DNA of 64,000 nt from Candidatus Gastranaerophilales bacterium (GTDB taxonomy: Bacteria; Cyanobacteriota; Vampirovibrionia; Gastranaerophilales; Gastranaerophilaceae): assembly GCA_944322755.1 (NCBI GenBank), contig CALUPY010000003.1, positions 62,001-126,000 on the forward strand, written 5' to 3'. The notes under the pieces were generated by a model. That model ran no database searches. It saw nothing but the letters and a program-made list of their open reading frames with translations, and was not told the DNA's origin. The translations under genes were made by a program, and so were the position numbers. Positions 1 through 8,829 of the stretch are shown in pieces. Position 1 is the stretch's first letter. Every line of letters starts with the position of its first letter.

Positions 1-1
1 C

Positions 2-133
2 AGACAACAGCCGGATGAAGGCGAAATCATTGACTATATGAAATACAAAATTTCTGATGTAATAAGGATGATTAAAGAGGGTGAAATCAACGACGCAAAA
101 ACAATTTGCGCCTTGATGAGAGTGCTGCATTAG
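2..133 (+). CDS. NUDIX hydrolase (ADP-ribose pyrophosphatase-like), C-terminal end only
   Basis: An open frame enters from the left edge and stops at TAG 131-133, giving about 43 residues. The tail (…QQPDEGEIIDYMKYKIS… then …MIKEGEINDAKTICALM…) matches the C-terminus of NudF-type ADP-ribose pyrophosphatases, where an acidic E-x-[IV] strand is followed by a helix and a K/N-G-x-I-x-D-A-K-T segment. The catalytic Nudix box would lie upstream, outside the window, so the family call rests on the tail alone. It is on the same strand as the his genes, but a good promoter lies between them. Confidence 0.6.
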   Translation, partial: RQQPDEGEIIDYMKYKISDVIRMIKEGEINDAKTICALMRVLH

Positions 134-199
134 GGTATTTATGTTTTTTTAAACAGGTTTGTTTGTTTCAATGATTTTGTGAAAAATCGCGGATTTCTA

Positions 200-228
200 T
201 TGGCAAAGTTATATTTTAATAATATAAT
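200..228 (+). promoter_or_regulatory. Sigma-70-type promoter for hisC-hisB
   Basis: TTGGCA (200-205), a 17-bp spacer and a perfect TATAAT (223-228). The predicted start near 235 gives a leader of about 45 nt before the ATG at 280. No leader peptide or T-box-like structure is visible in it. Confidence 0.7.
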
Positions 229-279
229 CATTCAAAAACCCCTGAATTTTAGAACAGAAACCCAAAGAGTATTTAGAAC

Positions 280-1965
280 ATGATTGAACCCAAGAAATCC
301 CTGAAATACCTGAAAATTTATGAAACCGACCTGTTTCCCCAAAAATGGGAAATGAAACTTGATGCAAACGAAAACTATATCGGCCCCTCGAAAAAAGTTC
401 TGGAAGCATTGAAAAAGCTGTCAGCAGCGGATATTTCACATTATCCATGCTACGGAGAACTTCTTTCTGCACTGGCAAAAAAATTCAGTGTCAAAAAAGA
501 ATCCATTGTTCTGACAAACGGAGCAGACGAGGCTATATCAGCAGTAATAAACACATACGCGGAACAGTCAGACTCAATTATCACGGTCACGCCGACTTTT
601 TCAATGCCAAAGATATACGCTGCACAGCTCGGGTGCAAATATATAGAAGTTCCGTATGAAAAACGCTGGGATTTTCCGTTTGAAAGTTTTATTAAATCAA
701 TTAAAAAGAGTACAAAAATCATCTATCTCACGACTCCGAACAATCCAACCGGAACCATCATTCCACTGGAACAGATAAAATATATTCTCGAGCATTTTAA
801 AGACAGACTTGTGGTTGTGGATGAGACATACGGCTCTTTCTCGTCATATTCCTGTATTCCGCTCACAAAAACTTATGAAAATCTTGTTGTTATAAAGTCT
901 ATGTCAAAAGACTACGGGCTTGCGGGGCTGCGGCTCGGTTTTGTTATTTCAAACCCTGCGAATATAAACAACATTAAGAAATCCCTCAGCCCGTACAATG
1001 TAAACACTGCTGCAGCAAAAGCTGCAACAGCAGCGCTTAATGACACAGAGCACTTTGAATTCATAAAAACAGAGCTGAAAAAATCAAAGGAGTATCTCAC
1101 AGCAGAACTGAAAAAGCTCAATGCAACAGTCTATGAGTCGCACGCAAACTTTATACTTGCAGAATTCGGCGCAAAAACAGACTACGTTTATAATGTACTT
1201 TTGAACAACGGCATTGTTGTAAAAAAACTCGACAACCTGAAATCACTCAGAATAACTCTTCCGACCGTGGCAGCCGCGCAAAAAATCATCGCGCTCATTC
1301 ATCCCAAAGACGTCATCGTTTTTGATATGGACGGAGTGCTTGTAGATGTAGGAAAGTCTTACAGAATGGCTATTGCAGAGACTTATAAGTATTTCTCAAA
1401 ACGCAGTATTTCGCAAGACGACATCCAAAACGCAAAAAATCTCGGAGGTCTGAACAATGACTGGGATTTGACATATCATCTTCTTAAAGCTGCTGGTACC
1501 TGGGTGCCGTATGATGATATAGTCGAAAAATTTCAGGAGCTGTACTGGAACAACGGAAAGGGCTGCATAAATGATGAAATTCTCATTGCTGACCCGAAAC
1601 TTCTAAAAGCGCTCTCTGAAAGATATATTCTCGCTGTTTTCACGGGAAGACCGAAGATAGAGGCGGAATTTACCCTGAAAAAGTTTGATATACTTAAATA
1701 CTTTTCAAAAATAGTCACAATGAACGACCTGCCCAAAGAACGCCAAAAACCTGATACACTCGGGCTTGAGATGATTAAAAATGCAGTATATGCCGGAAAA
1801 ATGCTGTACGTCGGAGACACAATTGATGATGTAAAATGCGCAAAAGAGTTCAGAATAACAGGTTTCGGCGTAGCACACACAAGAGAACAGGCAGACATGC
1901 TCTTAAACAACGGCGCAAAATATGTTATAAATAATGTAAATCAGCTTGGAGAATTTATTCGATGA
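280..1965 (+). CDS. hisC: Histidinol-phosphate aminotransferase fused to a HAD phosphatase domain
   Basis: A 561-residue bifunctional protein. Residues 1 to about 340 are a class II PLP aminotransferase (HisC): LDANEN near residue 28, TTPNNPTG near 151, Asp181 in VVVDETYG, and the PLP lysine Lys210 in SMSKDYGLAGLRLGF. Residues about 345-561 are a HAD hydrolase with FDMDGVLVD (nucleophile Asp349, Asp351) and GDTIDDV (Asp513, Asp516/517). This HAD part, with its GGLNNDWDLT segment, resembles a HAD-IA subfamily known from cyanobacteria (TIGR01548, from memory). HisC converts imidazole-acetol phosphate to histidinol phosphate. The fused HAD could be the histidinol-phosphate phosphatase, the next step; that is inferred from the fusion and from the overlapping hisB. 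The ribosome-binding site is weak. Confidence 0.9.
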   Translation: MIEPKKSLKYLKIYETDLFPQKWEMKLDANENYIGPSKKVLEALKKLSAADISHYPCYGELLSALAKKFSVKKESIVLTNGADEAISAVINTYAEQSDSIITVTPTFSMPKIYAAQLGCKYIEVPYEKRWDFPFESFIKSIKKSTKIIYLTTPNNPTGTIIPLEQIKYILEHFKDRLVVVDETYGSFSSYSCIPLTKTYENLVVIKSMSKDYGLAGLRLGFVISNPANINNIKKSLSPYNVNTAAAKAATAALNDTEHFEFIKTELKKSKEYLTAELKKLNATVYESHANFILAEFGAKTDYVYNVLLNNGIVVKKLDNLKSLRITLPTVAAAQKIIALIHPKDVIVFDMDGVLVDVGKSYRMAIAETYKYFSKRSISQDDIQNAKNLGGLNNDWDLTYHLLKAAGTWVPYDDIVEKFQELYWNNGKGCINDEILIADPKLLKALSERYILAVFTGRPKIEAEFTLKKFDILKYFSKIVTMNDLPKERQKPDTLGLEMIKNAVYAGKMLYVGDTIDDVKCAKEFRITGFGVAHTREQADMLLNNGAKYVINNVNQLGEFIR

Positions 1966-2540
1966 GAAAAGGCGGAATAGAAAGAATCACAAAAGAAACA
2001 TCTGTATACACAGAGATATTACCGGACGGACAAGGCACTTATGAAATCGTGTGTGAATGCAATTTTTTTAAACACATGCTCGAACAGCTTGCCTGCCACT
2101 CCGGATTCGATATAAAAATCAAGGCAGAATCGTATGACTCAGATATGCACCACCTTGTAGAGGATGTGGGCATTGCGCTGGGTCAGGCTTTTAGGCAGGC
2201 ATTGGACGACAAATCCGGAATCAACAGATACGGTCAATGCATTTTGCCGATGGATGAGGCGCTTGTGCTTTGCGCTGTCGATATTTCAGGCAGAGCGTAT
2301 TCATCTACAGAGTTAGACTTGAAAAGCGATAGAGTTTCTGATTTTGAGACAATACTTGTCCCGCATTTCTTTGCAAGTTTTGCGGCTAACGCAGGTATAA
2401 CTCTGCACATAAAACAGTTAAGCGGGAAAGACACCCACCATATAATAGAAGCTGCGTTCAAATCCTTTGCACACGCAATGAAACAGGCTGCAGCAAAAAA
2501 TGACTCGGGCGCAGTTCCCTCAACTAAAGGCTGTTTATAA
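1962..2540 (+). CDS. hisB: Imidazoleglycerol-phosphate dehydratase
   Basis: 192 residues, the normal length for a monofunctional IGPD. It dehydrates imidazole-glycerol phosphate to imidazole-acetol phosphate, the HisC substrate. Metal-binding motifs are present in both repeats: MHHLVEDVGIALGQA, and HHIIEAAFKSFAHAMKQA near the C-terminus. PMDEAL and the terminal PSTKG are also intact. Odd point: the usual FFDHML reads FFKHML here, so the Asp before the metal-ligand His is Lys. The ATG overlaps the hisC stop by 4 nt (ATGA), so the two are translationally coupled. hisC-HAD plus hisB would supply three consecutive late histidine steps. Confidence 0.93.
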   Translation: MRKGGIERITKETSVYTEILPDGQGTYEIVCECNFFKHMLEQLACHSGFDIKIKAESYDSDMHHLVEDVGIALGQAFRQALDDKSGINRYGQCILPMDEALVLCAVDISGRAYSSTELDLKSDRVSDFETILVPHFFASFAANAGITLHIKQLSGKDTHHIIEAAFKSFAHAMKQAAAKNDSGAVPSTKGCL

Positions 2541-2619
2541 AATATTCTAATCAAGCTACTAAAAATTTCAACGCAGTATTAGTTACTATAAAGAAAGACA
2601 ATCATAGTATCTGCATATC

Positions 2620-4188
2620 TCATGCACTATGCAGAATCAGTCCGTACACAATACTGTCCACAATCGCCATATAAGAAGCCTCTATTATATTCTGGCTTAC
2701 GCCGACAGTATCCCATTTGTTAAAGCCGTCTGTTGTTTCAATGTTTACTCTGACCTGCGCCGCTGTGCCGTCAGCACCGTCAAGGATTCTGACTTTAAAA
2801 TCATTCAGCTTGTAAAAATGAATCTGAGGGAACACATCCTTCAATGCCTTTCTGAATGCTTTATCAAGAGCATTAACAGGCCCGTCACCCTCCGAGACAG
2901 TATGAATTATCTCGTTTCCAACCTGCAGTTTAACAGAGGCCTCAGTATTTATATTTGAAATGCCCGCGATTGTGTCACCGATAATTCTGTAGCCGAGCAG
3001 TTTGAAAAATTCTTTTTTTAAACCCAGAATCTCCATAACAAGAAGTTCAAACGAAGCCTCTGCGCCCTCAAAAGCAAATCCTTTCCACTCAAGCTTTTTA
3101 ATTCTTTCTATTATCTTTGGTATATCATTTTCTGAAATACTGTCCACAAAACGCAAATGCTCTATTTTCTCACGAATGGAAGCTGCACCCGCCTGGTCGC
3201 TTATCAATATTTTTCTGGAATTCCCGACTGTCTCGGGAGCAACGTGTTCATAAGTTCCGGAATTTTTTGCAACTCCGCTGGCATGAACTCCAGCTTTATG
3301 CGCAAACGCGCTTCTTCCAACAAAAGGCTGATTTGCGGCAGCCGAAACATTTGCAATTTCAGCAATTGAATTTGCTGCATAAACGAGTTTAGACAAATTT
3401 TTTCCGATGACATCAATCCCCTTTTTCAGCTGTAAATTAGGAATAATAGAACAGAGATTTGCATTTCCGCATCTTTCCCCATAACCGTTTATAGTTCCCT
3501 GAACCTGAACAGCACCAGCATCCACTGCGGCAATTGAATTTGCAACGGCCATGTCTCCGTCATTGTGCGCATGGATTCCAAGGATAATATCAGGGAATGC
3601 ATTCTTCACGGCACGCGTCATTTTAAAAATCTCTGTATTTATACAGCCGCCGTTTGTATCACAAAGGATTACACGCTCCGCACCTGCATCGTGAGCTGTT
3701 TTTACTGCGGACAGTGCATATTCCGGATTGTGCTTGTATCCGTCAAAAAAATGTTCCGCATCGAAAAAGACCCGTCTGCCCTTGCTTTTCAGGTATTCAA
3801 TGCTCTGTTTTATCATGTTCAGATTTTCATCGAGCGTTGTGCCTAAAGCCTCGGTGACATGAAAATCCCATGTTTTTCCGAATATCGTAACAATTTCAGT
3901 ATCAGCCGCCAAAAGCATATTCAGAACCCTGTCGTCTTTGGGCTCGATTTTTGGCTTTTTTGTACACCCGAAAGCAGTAATTTTCGCATTTTTGAGCTTA
4001 AGTTTTTTGATTTCACTAAAAACTTCTTCATCAACAGGGTTTGCACCCGGCCAACCTGCTTCAATATACTCAACCCCCAGCGCGTCAAGAAGTTTTATAA
4101 TTTTAATTTTATCCGAGACAGAAAAGTTAATACCCTCTGATTGTGCGCCGTCTCTGAGTGTTGTATCATAGATTTCAATTTTTTCCAT
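2620..4188 (-). CDS. cimA: (R)-citramalate synthase
   Basis: 522 residues, the size of CimA in the LeuA-like family. The N-terminal HMGL-like TIM barrel starts with YDTTLRDGAQSEGINFSV and contains HAHNDGDMAVANS and the NGYGERCGNANL loop. The C-terminal part (about residues 390-522) is a LeuA-type dimer/allosteric domain with a GDGPVNALDKAFRKAL segment. It condenses pyruvate and acetyl-CoA to citramalate, the threonine-independent route to 2-ketobutyrate for isoleucine. It lies directly downstream of ilvC, which fits a branched-chain module, although a terminator separates them. Choice of CimA over plain isopropylmalate synthase rests on the SEGINFSVSDK and AGWPGANPVDEE stretches. Confidence 0.88.
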   Translation of the reverse strand: MEKIEIYDTTLRDGAQSEGINFSVSDKIKIIKLLDALGVEYIEAGWPGANPVDEEVFSEIKKLKLKNAKITAFGCTKKPKIEPKDDRVLNMLLAADTEIVTIFGKTWDFHVTEALGTTLDENLNMIKQSIEYLKSKGRRVFFDAEHFFDGYKHNPEYALSAVKTAHDAGAERVILCDTNGGCINTEIFKMTRAVKNAFPDIILGIHAHNDGDMAVANSIAAVDAGAVQVQGTINGYGERCGNANLCSIIPNLQLKKGIDVIGKNLSKLVYAANSIAEIANVSAAANQPFVGRSAFAHKAGVHASGVAKNSGTYEHVAPETVGNSRKILISDQAGAASIREKIEHLRFVDSISENDIPKIIERIKKLEWKGFAFEGAEASFELLVMEILGLKKEFFKLLGYRIIGDTIAGISNINTEASVKLQVGNEIIHTVSEGDGPVNALDKAFRKALKDVFPQIHFYKLNDFKVRILDGADGTAAQVRVNIETTDGFNKWDTVGVSQNIIEASYMAIVDSIVYGLILHSA

Positions 4189-4217
4189 ATAAATCCCTTA
4201 TTAAAAATAGAATAAGA

Positions 4218-4251
4218 ATAAAAAACAAGCCGGCTTTTAAATTGCCGGCTT
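4218..4251 (-). terminator. Rho-independent terminator after ilvC
   Basis: Stem AAGCCGGC (4227-4234) pairs with GCCGGCTT (4244-4251) around a 9-nt loop. Read on the minus strand it is followed by a T-rich run (4226 downward). It lies 30 bp past the ilvC stop and about 40 bp before the cimA start, so cimA is read either by read-through or from a promoter squeezed into that gap. Confidence 0.85.
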
Positions 4252-4280
4252 ATATTTTATCATAAATTGTAAACTTATGG

Positions 4281-5312
4281 CTAGTTTTTAGCTCTGTTTA
4301 TGATTTTATTGCTGTCATCAACCCAGGTGAATTTTGCACGGAGTTCTTTTCCGACTTTTTCAATCTGATGTTCTTCGCCTTCTTTTTCAAGCTCTTTGAA
4401 TTTTTTCATACCTGAATTGTACTCATCGAGCCATTCTGTAGCAAATTTTCCGCTTTGGATTTCAGATAGGACTTTTTTCATTTCCTGTTTTACAGATGGA
4501 GTAATGATTCTCGGTCCGATTGTCATATCGCCCCATTCCGCAGTGTTAGAAATAGAATATCTCATATCAGAAATACCGCCCTGGTTAACAAGGTCAACAA
4601 TCAGTTTCATTTCATGCAGACATTCAAAATAGGCCATATATGGCGAATATCCTGCTTCAACAAGTGTTTCAAAACCGGCTTTCAACAAAGCTGTCAAACC
4701 TCCGCAAAGAACACACTGTTCACCGAAAAGGTCGGTTTCTGTTTCTTCTTTGAAGTTTGTTTCATAGATACCGGCTCTGCCTGCGCCTATTGCAGATGCA
4801 TACGCAAGCGCAACTTCTTTTGAATCGCCAGACGGGTCTTGATATACGGCAATCAAAGAAGGAACGCCTTTGCCAGCTTCGTATTCGCTTCGTACTGTAT
4901 GTCCGGGGCCTTTGGGTGCAACCATAAGAACGTTAACATCTGCAGGCGGTACAATTTTTTTGAAGTGAATATTGAAACCGTGTGCAAACATCAAATACTG
5001 GCCTTTTCTCAGATGAGGTTTTATCTGCTCTTCATAGACCTTTGCCTGAACTTCATCAGGGATAAGAATCTGAATCACATCAGCCCATTCCACAGCTTCT
5101 TCAATCGGCATAACTTTAAGCCCCAGTGCTTCGGCTTTCTTTGCGGAAGCACCGTTAGGTCTCAAACCGATAACAACATCACATCCTGAATCTTTGAGGT
5201 TTGTTGACTGGCCGTAGCCCTGTGAACCAAAACCGATTACGGCAATTTTTTTATCTAAAATTTTGCTTTTGTCGATGTCTTTGTCCATGTAAACTTTAAA
5301 TTCGTCACTCAT
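4281..5312 (-). CDS. ilvC: Ketol-acid reductoisomerase (class I)
   Basis: 343 residues. Rossmann glycine-rich loop [17 protein letters not shown] at about residues 24-40, followed by GLRPNGAS in the cofactor-specificity loop. [20 protein letters not shown] and [14 protein letters not shown] carry catalytic and Mg-binding residues; [16 protein letters not shown] is the knotted-domain signature. It converts acetolactate and acetohydroxybutyrate to the dihydroxy acids of valine/isoleucine synthesis, NADPH-dependent. The C-terminus ends [14 protein letters not shown], where most class I enzymes have LRxMMPW. AAAGGAG sits 7 nt before the ATG. Confidence 0.96.
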   Translation of the reverse strand: MSDEFKVYMDKDIDKSKILDKKIAVIGFGSQGYGQSTNLKDSGCDVVIGLRPNGASAKKAEALGLKVMPIEEAVEWADVIQILIPDEVQAKVYEEQIKPHLRKGQYLMFAHGFNIHFKKIVPPADVNVLMVAPKGPGHTVRSEYEAGKGVPSLIAVYQDPSGDSKEVALAYASAIGAGRAGIYETNFKEETETDLFGEQCVLCGGLTALLKAGFETLVEAGYSPYMAYFECLHEMKLIVDLVNQGGISDMRYSISNTAEWGDMTIGPRIITPSVKQEMKKVLSEIQSGKFATEWLDEYNSGMKKFKELEKEGEEHQIEKVGKELRAKFTWVDDSNKIINRAKN

Positions 5313-5341
5313 GTTTAAACTCCTTTATTATGTGTGCACTA

Positions 5342-5371
5342 ATTCTAACACATATCACAACAAAGGCGCAA
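5342..5371 (-). promoter_or_regulatory. Probable ilvC promoter
   Basis: On the minus strand TTGCGC (5371-5366), 18 bp, TAGAAT (5347-5342). Both boxes are imperfect. The only alternative source of ilvC transcription is read-through from 5393-5968. Confidence 0.4.
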
Positions 5372-5392
5372 ATTTTTTATATGACACAACGA

Positions 5393-5968
5393 CTAGACGT
5401 CTGACGCCTGTCCGGCATCGTTAGAATCCGACGGAGCAGCCGGTTCTTGCGTGTTTGTCTCTGCAGCACCGCCGGTTTGGGTTCCGTCACCGGATGCAGG
5501 CTGTTCACCTTCTGCAGGTGAAGCAGCGTCAGCATTTTCAGCATTCGGGTCAACGACTTTAACGCCCATTGATTTTAAAGCCTGAAATGCCTTCGGTGCA
5601 AGAGCTGTATCTGCAAAATTTTCGAGTATGGTCTGATAGCATTCAATTGCTTCAGTCTTCATCTCTCTTGCTCTGTAGAGGTTGCCTGCCTTAAAATACA
5701 GAGGTGCAAGAGTTGCATCGGGAGCAATGAGCATCTGGTTGTCCAGTTTTATTTTTACGCCAATAAGTTCGGAATTTTCAGCAGGTGAAAAAAGCGAAGC
5801 AGAATAAACTTTTTTTGTTAAATTATCAATTGTTTCAGACATTGCATCAATATCCTGCTGCGTAATAGCGCCGGAGGACTTCTTGGATTTTTTTGCCGCA
5901 AGACTGTCTTTTGCAGCAAGTCCGAATATTATAAAACCTATCAAAAGTAAAACTAATGTTTTTTTCAT
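5393..5968 (-). CDS. Secreted TPR-like protein with Ala/Pro/Gly-rich tail
   Basis: 191 residues from the ATG at 5968. The longer frame to 5989 is rejected because its first codons contain the ribosome-binding site GGGGAG. The protein starts MKKTLVLLLIGFIIFGLAA, a clear signal peptide ending near AAKDSLAA. Residues about 35-135 are helical, with one visible tetratricopeptide-like pair (LYFKAGNLYRAREMKTEAIECYQ, then LAPKAFQALKSMG). The last 55 residues are low-complexity Ala/Glu/Gly/Pro/Ser/Thr. Function unknown; a periplasmic scaffold or assembly factor is possible. It is transcribed toward ilvC, 80 bp away. Confidence 0.7.
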   Translation of the reverse strand: MKKTLVLLLIGFIIFGLAAKDSLAAKKSKKSSGAITQQDIDAMSETIDNLTKKVYSASLFSPAENSELIGVKIKLDNQMLIAPDATLAPLYFKAGNLYRAREMKTEAIECYQTILENFADTALAPKAFQALKSMGVKVVDPNAENADAASPAEGEQPASGDGTQTGGAAETNTQEPAAPSDSNDAGQASDV

Positions 5969-6005
5969 ACTATACTCCCCATTAATCATATTCTATGATA
6001 AAAAT

Positions 6006-6035
6006 TTGATTTTTGCACTCAATTAAATGTATGAT
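6006..6035 (+). promoter_or_regulatory. Promoter of nagZ, placed for a leaderless mRNA
   Basis: TTGATT (6006-6011), 18 bp, TATGAT (6030-6035). Only 7 nt separate the -10 box from the ATG at 6043, so transcription would start at or next to the start codon. No Shine-Dalgarno sequence precedes that ATG. Confidence 0.5.
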
Positions 6036-6042
6036 AAAAATT

Positions 6043-7035
6043 ATGACGTCGATACGTGAAAAAATTGCACAAATGTTTATAATGGGACTCTCGAAAGACA
6101 GCCTTGCACAGAACCCGCTGATGAAGTCCATGCTGGAAAGAGGTTTGGGCGGTGTAATATTTTTTACGGAAAATATTACATCAGAGCATGGGTTTAAAAA
6201 GCTTGTTTCTGAAATAAAAGAAAAAGCGCAGGTGCCGTTGTTTCTCTGTATAGACCAGGAGGGCGGACGGGTAGAGCGCACTTTGAATCTGTACGGAGGA
6301 CAAAAATACAAATGCGCACGCGAAGCAGCAAAACTAGGTGCGGTATTTGTCAGAAAACAATGTGCTGAGATTGCAGATGAACTGAAAAGTTTCGGCTTAA
6401 ACATGAATTTTGCCCCTGTACTTGATGTTGACACAAACCCCGACAATCCGGTTATTGCGGAACGTTCTTACTCATCCGACCCTGAAAAAGTATTTGAATA
6501 CGGAAAAATTGCCGCTGAAACATACACAGAACACGGAATCATTCCTGTAGGCAAGCATTTTCCGGGACACGGAGAAACGTCTGTTGACTCGCACAAAGAC
6601 ATGCCCGGGCTTTCAATGAGCTTAGAAGAGCTTGAAAAAACACACATTTACCCGTTCAAAAAGCTTTTGGACATTCCGGCTGTTATGGTTGCGCATATAC
6701 ACTACACTTGCTTTGATAAGGAGAAAATTCCCGCTTCAATTTCAGAAAATGTAATAAAAAAATATCTGAGAGCACATCTCGGGTATAAGGGACTTGTTAT
6801 ATCAGATGATATGGTCATGGGCGGAATAAAAGGCTATTCGCCGAAAGAAGCCTGTATGCGAGGAATAAAAGCAGGGATAAACATGTTCATTTACCGTTCA
6901 TGCAATTCAGAGACCGTTTCTCTTATAGATGAACTTGCGGCTGCAGTTGAAAATGGAGAAATTGATATTCGGGATATCGACTACTCCTGCGAAAAAATTC
7001 ATGAACTAAAATTGAGAATGAAAAACATTTTATAA
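6043..7035 (+). CDS. nagZ: Beta-N-acetylhexosaminidase (GH3, NagZ-like)
   Basis: 330 residues from ATG 6043, chosen because the -10 box covers the earlier in-frame ATG at 6031 and TTG at 6013. GH3 NagZ signatures: CIDQEGGRV, FAPVLDVDTNPDNPVIAERSY, the KHFPGHGETSVDSHKDMP loop that carries the His-Asp dyad typical of NagZ, and ISDDMVMGGI with the nucleophile Asp. It hydrolyses GlcNAc from muropeptides during peptidoglycan recycling. Single-domain, no signal peptide, hence cytoplasmic as in the Gram-negative recycling pathway. Confidence 0.9.
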   Translation: MTSIREKIAQMFIMGLSKDSLAQNPLMKSMLERGLGGVIFFTENITSEHGFKKLVSEIKEKAQVPLFLCIDQEGGRVERTLNLYGGQKYKCAREAAKLGAVFVRKQCAEIADELKSFGLNMNFAPVLDVDTNPDNPVIAERSYSSDPEKVFEYGKIAAETYTEHGIIPVGKHFPGHGETSVDSHKDMPGLSMSLEELEKTHIYPFKKLLDIPAVMVAHIHYTCFDKEKIPASISENVIKKYLRAHLGYKGLVISDDMVMGGIKGYSPKEACMRGIKAGINMFIYRSCNSETVSLIDELAAAVENGEIDIRDIDYSCEKIHELKLRMKNIL

Positions 7036-7167
7036 CTGCAGATGAACTCCGTATGCTGGAAATTTTTTGAGGATATACTCCATAGAAAATTTCAGAACAA
7101 ACCTTATTTCTAACTTGTTCAGAAAAAGCGTTTTTGTTAAAATTTATAATATTTGAAGGAGTATATT

Positions 7168-8427
7168 ATGTTTTTCTATGCTGATTTGCATATACATTCA
7201 AAGTATTCACGTGCGACAAGCAAAAGCTGCAATCTCGAAGAACTTGCGCAGTGGGCGCAGAAAAAAGGTCTAAGCGTTATATCAACAGGCGATTTTACTC
7301 ATCCTGCATGGTTTAGTGAAATAAAAGAAAAACTCGTTTCCGACGGAAACGGCGCATACAGACTAAAACCGGAAATAGAAAAACATATTTTACCTGCGGG
7401 CAGTCAGGTAAGATTTATATTGTCCGTAGAAATTTCAACTATCTACAAAAAAGGCGACAAAACAAGAAAGGTTCATCACGTTGTTTTTGCACCTGATATT
7501 GAGACCGCAGGGAATTTCCGCAGCAAACTCGATGCAATCGGAAATATAAACTCTGACGGCAGACCCATTCTTGGAGTGGATTCAAGAGATTTACTGGAAA
7601 TTGCACTGGAATCAGGAAAAGATACATTTCTCATTCCAGCGCACATCTGGACACCGTGGTTTTCTGTCCTGGGTTCAAAATCAGGATTCGACTCTATAGA
7701 TGAATGCTACGGAGACCTCGCAGGACATATTTTTGCTGCAGAAACAGGTCTTTCCTCAGACCCGGAAATGAACTGGACAGTATCATCACTTGACAAATAC
7801 CGGCTTGTTTCAAATTCCGATGCACATTCACCTTCTAAACTAGCAAGAGAAGCAACTGTTTTCGATACAGAGCCGGATTATTACAGCATTTTAAAAGCCC
7901 TGAAAACCGGTGACGGATATGTCGGAACTGTTGAATTTTTTCCAGAAGAAGGGAAATACCACGAGGACGGACACAGAAAATGCAATATCTGTCTGACACC
8001 GGAAGAAACGGAAAAATATAACGGCCTCTGCCCTGTTTGCGGAAAGCCTCTCACTATAGGAGTTTTAAACAGAGTCAATGAACTTGCGGACAGAAAAACT
8101 GGAGAATTTATCCCCCAAACCGCGGGAAAAGTGTTCAGCCTTGTCCCTCTTCAAGAGATACTTGCAGAAATTTGCGGCGTCGGTGTACAGAGTAAAAAGG
8201 TGGTTTTTGAATACGAAAATCTTATACAAAAACTCGGCTCCGAGCTTTCTATTTTGCAGGATGTACCTCTTGATGAAATATCAAAAGTTCACTCACCGCT
8301 TCTTGCCGAGGGTATATCCCGCCTAAGAAAAGGACAGGTTATAAAACATGCCGGATATGACGGCGAGTACGGCGTAATAAGACTTTTTGACGAAGATGAA
8401 ATAACACAAATCCACAATAAAAATTGA
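7168..8427 (+). CDS. PHP-domain nuclease of the endonuclease Q family
   Basis: 419 residues from ATG 7168. The TTG at 7153 is not used because AAGGAG lies within that extension at the right distance for 7168. The N-terminus FYADLHIHSKYSRATSK is a PHP metal motif; HPAWFSEI, SVEIS, IPAHIWTPWFSVLGSKSGFDSI and SNSDAHSP follow in the order of COG1379/EndoQ. A zinc ribbon C-N-I-C …C-P-V-C lies near residues 272-295, and a helical C-terminal part follows. EndoQ of Thermococcales nicks 5' of deaminated bases (uracil, hypoxanthine). A similar DNA-repair role is inferred here. It lies just upstream of rbfA-truB. Confidence 0.82.
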   Translation: MFFYADLHIHSKYSRATSKSCNLEELAQWAQKKGLSVISTGDFTHPAWFSEIKEKLVSDGNGAYRLKPEIEKHILPAGSQVRFILSVEISTIYKKGDKTRKVHHVVFAPDIETAGNFRSKLDAIGNINSDGRPILGVDSRDLLEIALESGKDTFLIPAHIWTPWFSVLGSKSGFDSIDECYGDLAGHIFAAETGLSSDPEMNWTVSSLDKYRLVSNSDAHSPSKLAREATVFDTEPDYYSILKALKTGDGYVGTVEFFPEEGKYHEDGHRKCNICLTPEETEKYNGLCPVCGKPLTIGVLNRVNELADRKTGEFIPQTAGKVFSLVPLQEILAEICGVGVQSKKVVFEYENLIQKLGSELSILQDVPLDEISKVHSPLLAEGISRLRKGQVIKHAGYDGEYGVIRLFDEDEITQIHNKN

Positions 8428-8473
8428 TTGTTGTATAATAATATTATTAAAGTTACAAAAACCGGAGGTTAAA

Positions 8474-8827
8474 ATGTCTTTGAGAAATGAAAGAGTAAGA
8501 AAAACTTTGATGAAGGAAATTGCGGATATAATCAGCAAAGACCTTCGCGACCCGAGAATTTCCGGTATTGTATCCATAACCGATGTCGAAGTCGCACATG
8601 ACAATTCTTTTGCAAAAGTGTACTTCTCTGTTTTCACCACTGACGACGAAACCAAACAAAAAACAATAGAAGCACTTGAAGCAAATGTCTCCAAAATCCG
8701 TTATGAGGTAGGAAAACGCATACGCCTGAGACTCACTCCGGAACTGCGTTTTATACCTGATGACTCTATTGAGCGCGGTTCGAAAGTTATGGACTTAATA
8801 GAAAAACTGTCGAACAAAGAGGAATAG
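8474..8827 (+). CDS. rbfA: 30S ribosome-binding factor A
   Basis: 117 residues, normal for RbfA. It starts SLRNERVRKTLMKEIADIISKDLRDPRI, then GIVSITDVEVAHDNSFAKVYFSVF, and ends with the KH-like RLRLTPELRFIPDDSIERGSKV. It binds the 5' helix of 16S rRNA during late 30S maturation and cold adaptation. GGAGG lies 6 nt before the ATG. The TruB start follows 2 nt after the stop. Confidence 0.95.
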   Translation: MSLRNERVRKTLMKEIADIISKDLRDPRISGIVSITDVEVAHDNSFAKVYFSVFTTDDETKQKTIEALEANVSKIRYEVGKRIRLRLTPELRFIPDDSIERGSKVMDLIEKLSNKEE

Positions 8828-8829
8828 CT

